From Clostridiales bacterium (GTDB taxonomy: Bacteria; Bacillota; Clostridia; Lachnospirales; Lachnospiraceae), in NCBI GenBank assembly GCA_012837605.1, contig DUQV01000107.1, forward strand, positions 1 through 37,745: a stretch of 37,745 bases of DNA. The letters are read 5' to 3'. Below, piece by piece: positions 1-7,828 of this stretch (position 1 is the first letter of the stretch; each line of letters opens with the position of its first letter). The position numbers were made by a program, and so were the translations under genes. A model generated the notes under the pieces. It had not been told where the DNA came from. It saw nothing but the letters and a program-made list of their open reading frames with translations, and made no database searches.

Positions 1-446
1 CGGATCTTTCCGTATTCGGATTAACTCATTACCTTTCGGCTCAAAATAAAATTGATGACATACTATATGAAACCAATATTGATAATCTTGATATTATATT
101 TCCGGGACCTGTTCCCCCTAACCCGTCGGAACTGCTTGGCAGTGACAGCTTTAGCGATTTATTGGAGATATTTCGTACGGTATATGATTATATAATTATT
201 GACACGCCTCCAATCGGCAGTGTCACAGACAGTGCAGTTGTGGCACAAAAATGTGACGGAGCAGTATTGGTTATAGAGGCAAATACCATTGGCTATAAAT
301 TTGCACAAAGAGCTATTCATCAGTTAGAAAAGTCCGGGAGCAGAATATTAGGTGCAGTTTTGAATAAATATGATGATGGAAGGTCATATGGATATAAAAA
401 TATTAAATATAAAAAATACATAGATTACTACGCCGGTGGCTATTAA
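1..446 (+). CDS. CpsD/CapB-family tyrosine-protein kinase (BY-kinase), C-terminal part
   Basis: The gene is cut by the left window edge; the reading frame is open from base 3 to the TAA at 444-446. The visible part contains the Walker B-like run YIIIDTPPIGSVTDS, then VLVIEANT and LGAVLNKYD, typical of bacterial tyrosine kinases that control capsule or exopolysaccharide polymerisation together with a CpsC/Wzc-like membrane partner. The last 24 residues hold seven tyrosines (SYGY, KYKKY, DYY, GGY), the usual autophosphorylation cluster of this family. The Walker A region and any membrane partner lie outside the window. A terminator follows directly, so this is the last gene of its operon, and it is probably unrelated to the sugar genes downstream. 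Confidence 0.88.
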   Translation, partial: DLSVFGLTHYLSAQNKIDDILYETNIDNLDIIFPGPVPPNPSELLGSDSFSDLLEIFRTVYDYIIIDTPPIGSVTDSAVVAQKCDGAVLVIEANTIGYKFAQRAIHQLEKSGSRILGAVLNKYDDGRSYGYKNIKYKKYIDYYAGGY

Positions 447-470
447 GATCAATCGGTTATTTCTATGATA

Positions 471-498
471 AACAACGATCCGGGTCGTTGTTTTTTTT
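471..498 (+). terminator. Rho-independent terminator after the tyrosine kinase gene
   Basis: A perfect 8-bp stem (471-478 AACAACGA with 485-492 TCGTTGTT), a 6-base loop, and a run of eight T from 491 to 498. Confidence 0.9.
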
Positions 499-516
499 GT
501 TCAAAGTAAGTATAAT
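488..516 (+). promoter_or_regulatory. Candidate sigma-A promoter for manA
   Basis: TTGTTT (488-493), 17-base spacer, TATAAT (511-516). The -35 lies inside the preceding terminator stem and T tract. It would start a transcript near 523, about 38 bases before manA. Confidence 0.4.
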
Positions 517-560
517 GTGAATAAATGTTATTATAATTATTTAATCTAAGGAGAGGGAGA

Positions 561-1505
561 ATGAGAGAAATATTATTTATGAAGCCGATATTTAAATCTA
601 TGATATGGGGCGGCAACAGGTTAAGAACCGAATTTAATTATAAGATTACTGATGATAACATAGGGGAGTGTTGGGCAATCAGCGCACATCAAAACGGAGA
701 CTGCATAATAAAAACAGGTGCATATAAGGGGAAAACCTTAAGCTATCTCTGGAAAAACCATCCCCGGCTGTTTGGTAACAGAACAGAAAAAGCCTTTCCT
801 CTGCTTATCAAGCTAATCGATGCGAAGAAAGACCTTAGTATTCAGGTTCACCCCGATGATACATATGCAGATAGTTATCAACCCGGTTCTTATGGAAAAA
901 CAGAATGCTGGTACATACTTGGCTGTGATGAGAATACTGAGATTGTTATAGGCCACAATGCAAAAGATAAGAATGAGCTTAGAGATATGATTAATGAGGG
1001 AAGATGGAAAGAGCTTATTAGGAGAAGACCCATTAAGAAGGGTGATTTCTTTCAGATAACCCCCGGAACCGTCCATGCAATCAAGGCAGGAACAATGATT
1101 CTTGAAACACAGCAAAGCAGTGATATTACTTTTAGACTCTATGATTATGACAGGCTTGATAACGGTAAACCAAGGCAGCTTCATATCAAGGAAAGTATAG
1201 ATGTAATCAACTGTCCGCACAGGGACGTACTTATAGAGCCAAGAATAATAAAAAGCAGCGAAGGTACGATTGCAGAGCTGATTAGAGACAAGCATTATAC
1301 AGTGCAAAAGATTGACATAAGCGGAACGATGACGCTTGAACAGGACAAGGATTTCATGAATTTCAGTGTAATAGAGGGCGAAGGAGAAATCGATAAAACC
1401 AAGATATCAAAGGGAGATCACTTCATACTTCCATATAAATACGGACAGTTTAGCTTAACAGGAAGGATGTCATTGATTGTATCATATATAGATAAAGATA
1501 TATAA
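561..1505 (+). CDS. manA: Mannose-6-phosphate isomerase, class I
   Basis: The product (314 aa) interconverts mannose 6-phosphate and fructose 6-phosphate in the cytosol, feeding mannose into glycolysis or supplying mannose 6-phosphate for glycan synthesis. The zinc-binding cupin pattern is complete: Q95 and H97 in SIQVHPDD, E115 in KTECWY, H172 in GTVHAI, and the late TFRLYDYDR segment around residue 190. Length matches the short Firmicute type-I enzymes. The ATG at 561 follows AAGGAGAGGG at the right distance. Downstream lie a LacI regulator, an alpha-galactosidase and a GH113-like enzyme, which suggests a role in using mannose released from galactomannan oligosaccharides. Confidence 0.93.
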   Translation: MREILFMKPIFKSMIWGGNRLRTEFNYKITDDNIGECWAISAHQNGDCIIKTGAYKGKTLSYLWKNHPRLFGNRTEKAFPLLIKLIDAKKDLSIQVHPDDTYADSYQPGSYGKTECWYILGCDENTEIVIGHNAKDKNELRDMINEGRWKELIRRRPIKKGDFFQITPGTVHAIKAGTMILETQQSSDITFRLYDYDRLDNGKPRQLHIKESIDVINCPHRDVLIEPRIIKSSEGTIAELIRDKHYTVQKIDISGTMTLEQDKDFMNFSVIEGEGEIDKTKISKGDHFILPYKYGQFSLTGRMSLIVSYIDKDI

Positions 1506-1556
1506 ATCCTGTTGTGCTGTTATATACCGATTATCGAATGTGTTATCATAATTATC

Positions 1557-1585
1557 TTGAATATTATTTCATAATATAGTACACT
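1557..1585 (+). promoter_or_regulatory. Candidate promoter for the LacI-type regulator gene
   Basis: TTGAAT (1557-1562), 17-base spacer, TACACT (1580-1585), in the 184-base gap after manA. The leader would be about 95 bases. Confidence 0.4.
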
Positions 1586-1689
1586 TCTGTTATGCATTAA
1601 ATTGTGCATTTTGTTTATTGGTGAATATTGAGTGCTTGATAAATGCATCATAAATATTAATGCTGCTTAACCGGGAGGAAGTATTTATT

Positions 1690-2739
1690 ATGAAGAAGGT
1701 AACGATTCAAGATGTGGCAAGGGAATTAAATCTGTCAAGAAACACAGTGGCAAAAGCACTAAATAACAGTGATACCGTATCCTATGAGACAAGGTATCTT
1801 GTAATAGAGAAAGCTTATGAGATGGGATATTCAAAATTATCTCCGGTAGTACTTAATCAGTTTAAGCTTCGCAATAAGATGGATGAAACCAAAACTATAG
1901 TTGTTCTTAACCGCCGGGAAGTATCGGTATTTTGGAACAGTATTATAATGGGGATATCTGATGAGCTTAATGCGTGCGGATGTAAGCTGCAGTTTAATTT
2001 CATCAGTGAACAGGACGAGAAAAATTTGGTTTTGCCCTTGGATTTACAGGCTGACATAAGCGGTATAATAATATTAAGCGTGTTTTCAAAGGAATACATA
2101 AATCAGATTATGAAGAGGAATATCCCTGTTGTATTCTGTGATGCACCGTGCAATATTCAGGAAATTGCACCATATGGAGATATCGTTATATGTGAAAGCA
2201 TGGACAGTATCAAAACGATAACAAAAAGCCTTATTGACAAAGGTATGACCAAGATAGGCTTTATTGGAGATATAACATATTGCAAGACTATTTATGACCG
2301 CTATATAGGCTATATTAGTGCTTTGAAGGAGGCAGGGATAAAGCCTGATAAAGGGATTATGGCCACATACCATGCAAATACCAGATTCTATAAGCCTGAG
2401 GAGGTTGAGGAAGCCCTGCGTGGGTTTTCATATATGCCGGAAGCTATTGTGTGTGCCAATGATGACATAGCCTTTTATACCATACGATATCTGAATTCAA
2501 AGGGGTTGTCAGTGCCGGATGATGTGGCTGTAACAGGCTATGACAATACTGAGGAGATGTCTAAGATGTTGGATCCGTTTCTTACCACGGTAAGAGTCGG
2601 TAATCAAAGGCTTGGAAGAAGACTGGTACAGCAGCTGATGTGGAGACTGCAGAATCCGAATTTCCCTAAAGAAGTGATATATGTAGCCGTTGAGGTAATA
2701 TTTAGAAAATCATCAAATAAAAACATGGATGTGAAATAA
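1690..2739 (+). CDS. LacI-family transcriptional regulator
   Basis: A DNA-binding repressor or activator of 349 aa. Residues 4-23 (TIQDVARELNLSRNTVAKAL) form the family's helix-turn-helix; residues from about 69 onward resemble the sugar-binding periplasmic-binding-protein fold (CANDDIAFYTIRYL, VAVTGYDNTEEM). The hinge after GY at 46-47 does not show the usual PN..AR.L pattern, so operator recognition may differ from classical LacI. I chose the ATG at 1690 because GGGAGG stands 12 bases upstream; the in-frame ATG at 1660 lies ahead of that site and has no good one of its own. It directly precedes the alpha-galactosidase gene (53-base gap), so it probably controls that block; the effector sugar is unknown. 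Confidence 0.9.
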   Translation: MKKVTIQDVARELNLSRNTVAKALNNSDTVSYETRYLVIEKAYEMGYSKLSPVVLNQFKLRNKMDETKTIVVLNRREVSVFWNSIIMGISDELNACGCKLQFNFISEQDEKNLVLPLDLQADISGIIILSVFSKEYINQIMKRNIPVVFCDAPCNIQEIAPYGDIVICESMDSIKTITKSLIDKGMTKIGFIGDITYCKTIYDRYIGYISALKEAGIKPDKGIMATYHANTRFYKPEEVEEALRGFSYMPEAIVCANDDIAFYTIRYLNSKGLSVPDDVAVTGYDNTEEMSKMLDPFLTTVRVGNQRLGRRLVQQLMWRLQNPNFPKEVIYVAVEVIFRKSSNKNMDVK

Positions 2740-2792
2740 TTTCATAAATGTAATATTTAACTAACTATAATTATAAAAGGGGAGGAAACAAC

Positions 2793-3923
2793 ATGTTAGC
2801 ACAGACACCGCCAATGGGGTGGAATTCATGGAATACCTTCGGATGGGATATATCAGAGGAGTTAATAAAAGGGACAGCAGATATCTGGAACGACTTAGGT
2901 CTTTTGGACGCAGGATATCAATATCTTGTAATTGATGACTGCTGGTCACTAAAGGAAAGAGACAAGAATGGATATTTAGTACCGGACCCCAATAAATTTC
3001 CGAACGGAATGAAAGCAGTGGCAGATTATGTTCACTCGAAGGGGTTAAAATTTGGAATATATTCTTGTGCAGGGACTATGACCTGTGCAGGACATCCTTC
3101 CAGTCTGGAGCATGAATTCGCGGATGCACAAACCTTTGCAGATTGGGGTGTGGATTTCCTAAAATATGATTATTGCTACAAGCCTCATAATATTCCCGGA
3201 CATATTTTATATAAGCGTATGGGCATGGCTCTTAGAAACAGCGGGAGGGATATCCTGTTCTCAGCCTGCAATTGGGGAAGCGACAACTGCCATGAATGGA
3301 TCAGGTCTACAGGTGCACATATGTTCCGCTCCACAGGAGATATTCAGGACAATTGGGAGTCTATTAAAAATATAGCCCTTAGTCAGTGGAATAAAGAATT
3401 CTATAGTGCTCCTTACTGCTATAACGACATTGACATGCTGGTTGTAGGAATGTATGGAAAGGGGAATGTTGCTCTTGGCGGATGTTCTGATGAAGAATAT
3501 AAGACACATTTCTCCCTATGGTGTATCATGAATTCTCCATTGATGATTGGTTGTGATATCCGCAGCATGAATGAAGCAACACATAGCATATTGACCAATA
3601 AAGAGGTTATTGCTCTAAATCAGGATCCTGAAGGGCGTCAGGCATACAGTATGGAGCAGTGGAATAACAGCGATGTTAAGATATATATAAAGCCAATGAC
3701 TGACGGAAGCTTTGGCATAGGGTTCTTTAATATGGGAGATTCTGATGGAGAAGGCTCCTTACAGTTCTGGGATATCGGACTGACAGCCTCATCAGGCTAT
3801 GGGCTGCATTTTCGTGATTTGTGGGAGCATGAGGATGTTGGGGTATTTACCGAGAATTATACCTGTAAGCTTAAGCCTCATCATTGTAAGGTGTTTAGAG
3901 CAAGATTGGTAAAGACAAAATGA
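2793..3923 (+). CDS. Alpha-galactosidase, glycoside hydrolase family 27
   Basis: Expected to remove terminal alpha-1,6-galactose from galactomannan oligosaccharides, melibiose or raffinose-type sugars. The TIM barrel starts at once (TPPMGWNSWN, then IDDCW at 48-51). The nucleophile is D126 in KYDYC. The acid/base is D183, preceded by R179 in the family's RxxxD pattern (RSTGD). A short beta-sandwich domain ends the 376-aa chain. There is no signal peptide, so the enzyme is cytoplasmic. RBS GGGGAGG precedes the ATG. Its stop overlaps the next gene by four bases (ATGA), so the two are translationally coupled. The GH27 assignment is firm; the natural substrate is inferred from the neighbours. Confidence 0.95.
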   Translation: MLAQTPPMGWNSWNTFGWDISEELIKGTADIWNDLGLLDAGYQYLVIDDCWSLKERDKNGYLVPDPNKFPNGMKAVADYVHSKGLKFGIYSCAGTMTCAGHPSSLEHEFADAQTFADWGVDFLKYDYCYKPHNIPGHILYKRMGMALRNSGRDILFSACNWGSDNCHEWIRSTGAHMFRSTGDIQDNWESIKNIALSQWNKEFYSAPYCYNDIDMLVVGMYGKGNVALGGCSDEEYKTHFSLWCIMNSPLMIGCDIRSMNEATHSILTNKEVIALNQDPEGRQAYSMEQWNNSDVKIYIKPMTDGSFGIGFFNMGDSDGEGSLQFWDIGLTASSGYGLHFRDLWEHEDVGVFTENYTCKLKPHHCKVFRARLVKTK

Positions 3924-4123
3924 CAGATCATAATACATATTGTACAAAATGCAAAAAAGTACTTATAAGAGATGAGATAGCCATATACTTAAGATTAGTA
4001 AACAGGAATGCTAAGGAATATCTCTGTATTCCCTGCTTGGCAAAACATTTTAAGTGCAGTGAACAGGACATCCAGGTAAGGATAAAAAGACTTAAGGAAA
4101 TGGGATGCACCCTGTTCTCATGA
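3920..4123 (+). CDS. Small probable zinc-binding protein with two CxxC pairs
   Basis: A 67-aa protein with C8xxC11 and C36xxC39, pairs that could form one zinc ribbon, and the ending KEMGCTLFS. It resembles a widespread but uncharacterised Firmicute family of the pattern CxxCgk.Lt.dEi.ly.klvnR.a.e.lCi.CLa...GCtLF; that resemblance is from memory, not from a search. Its ATG overlaps the alpha-galactosidase stop codon (ATGA), so it is in the same operon and coupled to it. Function unknown. A role as a small regulator or accessory of the glycosidase block is only a guess from position. Confidence 0.8.
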   Translation: MTDHNTYCTKCKKVLIRDEIAIYLRLVNRNAKEYLCIPCLAKHFKCSEQDIQVRIKRLKEMGCTLFS

Positions 4124-4209
4124 ATATATAAGTACGAAAGCATTAATAAGTTTATGCAGTATGTACAAGAGAAAATAAACGCATATGAGATCTGAGAAAG
4201 GGACATATA

Positions 4210-5178
4210 ATGTGGATTAAAGGCTTTACATATGGTTGGATGGCAAAAAGGGGAGCTTATCGTACGGAAGAAGCGATTAAATCTCAAGATAAATTATTCG
4301 ATTTGGGGGTTAATTGGATATGCTTATCGTTTCCGGTGATGCAGCAAAGCTTTTCATCCACCCGTATTTATTTTGATTACAGAACAACAGTAACTGACAA
4401 GGATTTGATGTTTGTTATTAACAGAGCCCATGAACGGGGTATAAAGGTTTGTCTTAAGCCTGTGATTAACTGTGAAGACGGAATGTGGAGAGCTTATATT
4501 GACTTTCCCGACGAGGATATGTTAGGGCAGGATAAGTATTGGAATGAATGGTTTGAGTCTTATAGTGCATTTCTGTGTCACTACAGTGAGTTGGCACAGG
4601 ATACAGGCTGTGAAATGTTATGTATAGGCTGTGAGATGAGCAGTACGGAAAGAAAAGAAGAACACTGGAGAAGCCTGATAAAGAAGGTTCGCAGCATATA
4701 TAAGGGACCAATTGTATATAACACTAATCATGGAAGAGAAGATAAAGTAAATTGGTTTGATGCAGTGGACTATATCGGAATCAGTGCTTATTACAGGGCA
4801 GGTAAAAAGCCTTCCGACTCCAAGGAGAATATGCTTAAGGTCTGGGATAAGGTTAATACACAGATGGAGCAACTTAGCAGAAAATATAATAAGCAGATTA
4901 TATTCATGGAGGTAGGGTGCAGAAGTGCAAACGGCTGTGCCATGATGCCTTGGGATTTTGTTCATAAAGATTTGCCGTGGGATGAGGATGAACAAGCCAC
5001 TTTCTATGAATCCTGTCTGGAAGCATTTTATAACAAGAAATGGTTTGCGGGATTCTTCTGGTGGGATTGGAGTATTGAAATCTACGAAACAAGAGAGGAA
5101 GCCATGAGGGACAAAGGCTTCAATATCCATCTTAAAAAGACCGAAGATGTGATAAGGAAGTGGTACCAAAATCTATAG
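4210..5178 (+). CDS. GH113-like glycoside hydrolase (probable beta-mannanase or mannosidase)
   Basis: A 322-aa single-domain TIM barrel without signal peptide. The two expected carboxylates are E142 in LCIGCEMSS (acid/base at the end of strand 4) and E234 in IIFMEVGCRS (nucleophile on strand 7), with FFWWDWS near the end of strand 8. This layout fits family GH113, whose described members cleave beta-1,4-mannans or release mannose. Next to a GH27 alpha-galactosidase and ManA, it would hydrolyse debranched mannan oligosaccharides inside the cell. RBS AAAGGG stands 10 bases before the ATG. The family call is from motif pattern only; a related GH5- or GH53-like clan-A enzyme is the alternative. 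Confidence 0.8.
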   Translation: MWIKGFTYGWMAKRGAYRTEEAIKSQDKLFDLGVNWICLSFPVMQQSFSSTRIYFDYRTTVTDKDLMFVINRAHERGIKVCLKPVINCEDGMWRAYIDFPDEDMLGQDKYWNEWFESYSAFLCHYSELAQDTGCEMLCIGCEMSSTERKEEHWRSLIKKVRSIYKGPIVYNTNHGREDKVNWFDAVDYIGISAYYRAGKKPSDSKENMLKVWDKVNTQMEQLSRKYNKQIIFMEVGCRSANGCAMMPWDFVHKDLPWDEDEQATFYESCLEAFYNKKWFAGFFWWDWSIEIYETREEAMRDKGFNIHLKKTEDVIRKWYQNL

Positions 5179-5189
5179 AGAAATATTAT

Positions 5190-5359
5190 AAAATATACGA
5201 GGAAGCATGAGGGGTATACCCAACACACCGGTACAAGTACACCTGCCGGATTTGTATATCCAAGTCGGACATAAATGTCCGCCTTTGATAAAACAAATCA
5301 CAGCAGGTGTTCTTCTAACGGTGCATGGAATATACCCCTCATGCTTCCTCATATATTTT
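5190..5359. repeat. 170-bp imperfect palindrome, MITE-like, between convergent genes
   Basis: The outer arms 5190-5218 and 5331-5359 are inverted copies with one mismatch in 29 bases. Inward, the two halves remain complementary in register: 5226-5230 with 5319-5323, 5239-5246 (ACACCTGC) with 5303-5310, 5249-5255 with 5293-5299, 5257-5260 with 5287-5290, and 5266-5270 (CGGAC) with 5277-5281, leaving a 6-base loop. The whole segment could fold as one long hairpin with nearly symmetric internal loops. The 7-base word ATATTAT flanks it on both sides (5183-5189 and 5361-5367), like a target-site duplication, although the flanks are AT-rich. It has no coding content. It may be a miniature inverted-repeat element that also acts as a bidirectional terminator. 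Confidence 0.75.
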
Positions 5360-5409
5360 TATATTATAACGTTTTATGTAGTCGCATTTATGTATTAAAT
5401 TTTTTTACA

Positions 5410-7557
5410 TCAGTCATAGTCGGCAACACTTCTGATATCAATTATTTCGGTACGTGTATAGGTTACCGATTTCGGCCTTTCTCCGGCAACCAGGTAGTTA
5501 TACATGGAGATAACCGTATCATGACCTTGTCCAAACGGATCCTGACCGATAGCTGCATAGACTATGCCTTTTTGAATAAGCTTGATAATATCATCATCAT
5601 AGTCAAGGCATACTATTTTAACTTGTCCTACAAGACCCATTTCTTCAATTGCTCTTGCCACTCCGCTGACATTTCCTGTCAGAATAACTATACCTTTTAA
5701 GGTATGGAATTTATTAAGCAATTCCTTAGAATTCTTGTAAACACGAAGGGCGTCGCTTTCAGCCTCAATCTCGGTAGCAATCTTCATCTTTTTATTCTTA
5801 GCTATAACCTCATAAATGGCATCTCTTCGAACACTGTTGATAGAGGTTTCCAGCGGTCCGCGAACAATAGCTATCTCACCCTCATAATCTAGGGCTTTTG
5901 AAATGGTTTCAGCGGCCAGCTTACCTGAAATATAGATGTCAGGACCAAAATATGCCAGTCTTTCAACACCCTCATTAAAATCACAGTTAAACGCTATTAC
6001 AGCAATATTCTTACGCTGTGCTTTCATAACATCTTCATCTATTCCGCTTGTAAATCCCGGAAGAATCAGTCCGTCATAGTTTTTATCTATTCTATCCTTC
6101 AGATCGGTATTAAGCTTACCAAAATCCTTCGTGTAGCCAAGAAATTCCACATCAACATTTTTAGTCTTTAGTTCAGTCTGGGCATATAACACACCCTGTC
6201 GGACGCTTTCCCAGAAAGGATGATCCAGAGGACTGAACAAAGCAATCTTCAACCTCTTTGAGCTTGTCTGTTCAACAGGTACAACAGAGGTTCTGTATCT
6301 CATCAACAGATTCTCAATGCGGGACAGCATGTTCTGTAAAGATAATGCCTGGTTATTAATCTGTTCATTTTCAGCAAGTTCTTCCTCTGTAATAGCAGCT
6401 ACATCTTGAGTTATCGATGAAATCTCGATAGAAGCATCATGCAGGGTGTGACCCTGATTGCTGATATCCTTGGTGCTTTCATTAATCAATCGGGATTCCT
6501 CATATACATTCTTCATGTCATCACTTAATATGTATGTATTCTTATTGATAGTATAGAACGTATCCTTTACAGAATTGAAGATATCCTTACTAATATCAAA
6601 GCTCTCAACACAACTGGCAATACTTTCGCTTACCTTTGCGTTACTGCTGAGTATATTATTGAGCAGCTTGTCTATCTGTCCGATACTGTCTCTGGTGGCT
6701 GCGGATAGCTTATTCATTTCCTGAGATACTACTACAAAGCCTCTTCCGGCTTCACCGGCACGGGCTGCCTCAACGGCGGAATTCAAAGACAGAAGCTTTA
6801 ATTGTTCAGTTATATTAATAATTAAGCCGTTAACCTGGTCAATTTCCTTCAAATGAGAATTAAGTGTTTCAATGAATGCTGCCGTATCAGATAAATTAGC
6901 TGAGATAACATCCATCTGCTCATTGTACTTATCTACATGCTGTGAACCTTCTTGGGTTATCTTAACAGTGTTTTCTACAAATTCTTCGATTTTTGCCAAA
7001 GTGGCAGTAATATTGTTAGCCCTGTTTGCGACCTCATCGATACCGGCTAAAGTTTCTTTAACGATTTTAAGCTGCTGTTGTGCTTTTTCTGCAACAGTTG
7101 CCATATTGCTTGCAATATTTTCATTTCCCTTATAGCTCATATCCAGACTCTTAGTAATGTTATCAACCGCATCTGATAAAACAATAACATTAATCTTGGT
7201 TGACTCAATAAAGCTTAAAAGGTTTCTTTTCATTTCATTTACAGCAGAAGTTAAAGATTCCAATCCTCTGGTTTTGCTCTCTGTGATGTCACTTATATTA
7301 AGCTTACCTTGGGATAACAATTCTGCATTTTGATCAATATGGTGTACAGCACTGAAAAATCGTATTAATAATACCAGTAATGTTACAGCTAACGCTATTA
7401 ACAGTACTAAAATAAAATTAAAAAAAGCTTTGGACTGCATGTTTTGGTTTAGGATTATAAGCAAGACTAATAAAGCCAGTAAAGACAACAAAGAAGAAAA
7501 AATAAAAATTCTAGTATAATTCCGGTCTAAACGTCTCCCCTCCGATTGCTCAGACAT
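5410..7557 (-). CDS. Methyl-accepting chemotaxis-type transducer with C-terminal cytoplasmic sugar-binding domain
   Basis: A 715-aa protein with unusual order. Two membrane segments (about 17-37 and 45-67) are joined by only some 8 residues, so there is no extracytoplasmic sensor. A HAMP-like stretch follows, then a long coiled coil with the receptor hairpin tip near residue 269 (SLNSAVEAARAGEAGRGFVV pattern), which contacts CheA/CheW. From about 435 to the end there is an RbsB-like periplasmic-binding fold (KIALFSPLDHPFWESVRQG, GLILPGFTSG, AAIGQDPFGQG). With no signal peptide and both termini inside, that domain should be cytosolic and could sense internal sugars. I chose the ATG at 7557 because GGGAGG precedes it by seven bases; a GTG 15 bases upstream sits on that RBS. 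The neighbouring glycosidases suggest a sugar ligand. Confidence 0.9.
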   Translation of the reverse strand: MSEQSEGRRLDRNYTRIFIFSSLLSLLALLVLLIILNQNMQSKAFFNFILVLLIALAVTLLVLLIRFFSAVHHIDQNAELLSQGKLNISDITESKTRGLESLTSAVNEMKRNLLSFIESTKINVIVLSDAVDNITKSLDMSYKGNENIASNMATVAEKAQQQLKIVKETLAGIDEVANRANNITATLAKIEEFVENTVKITQEGSQHVDKYNEQMDVISANLSDTAAFIETLNSHLKEIDQVNGLIINITEQLKLLSLNSAVEAARAGEAGRGFVVVSQEMNKLSAATRDSIGQIDKLLNNILSSNAKVSESIASCVESFDISKDIFNSVKDTFYTINKNTYILSDDMKNVYEESRLINESTKDISNQGHTLHDASIEISSITQDVAAITEEELAENEQINNQALSLQNMLSRIENLLMRYRTSVVPVEQTSSKRLKIALFSPLDHPFWESVRQGVLYAQTELKTKNVDVEFLGYTKDFGKLNTDLKDRIDKNYDGLILPGFTSGIDEDVMKAQRKNIAVIAFNCDFNEGVERLAYFGPDIYISGKLAAETISKALDYEGEIAIVRGPLETSINSVRRDAIYEVIAKNKKMKIATEIEAESDALRVYKNSKELLNKFHTLKGIVILTGNVSGVARAIEEMGLVGQVKIVCLDYDDDIIKLIQKGIVYAAIGQDPFGQGHDTVISMYNYLVAGERPKSVTYTRTEIIDIRSVADYD

Positions 7558-7614
7558 GAAAATACCTCCCACTATTTTGTATTAATATAGTAATTACAAA
7601 AGCAACAGTATAAC

Positions 7615-7642
7615 TTGACACTTGTAATTATCTTCATATAAA
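7615..7642 (+). promoter_or_regulatory. Strong candidate promoter for the GH2 gene
   Basis: Perfect -35 TTGACA (7615-7620), 16-base spacer, TATAAA (7637-7642). The predicted start near 7649 leaves a leader of about 180 bases before the GH2 gene, in which I see no recognisable riboswitch. The rest of the 271-base gap is AT-rich and otherwise empty. Confidence 0.6.
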
Positions 7643-7828
7643 TGATATCATTAAAATCAAGTAAACACAATAGATAATAGTAGAAAAATGTCGTGTAAAT
7701 TAGAGAATATTAACCATTATATGATATAAAATTCCTGCATTCTTTGTAGAAATGTCATAAAATATCTGCATAATCTCATATTACATATCATATAATTGAT
7801 TATCAGTATGGACTAAAAGGAATGGAGT

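Noticed and set aside
2740-2792. LacI-type operator before the alpha-galactosidase gene
   Set aside because: I looked for a CG-centred palindrome of about 14-20 bases and found only AT-rich stretches. Regulation by the adjacent LacI protein remains an inference from position.
5207-5700. Open frames inside and next to the 170-bp palindrome
   Set aside because: They run through the two arms of the palindrome and into the antisense of the transducer gene. They have no ribosome binding site and a composition explained by the inverted repeat.
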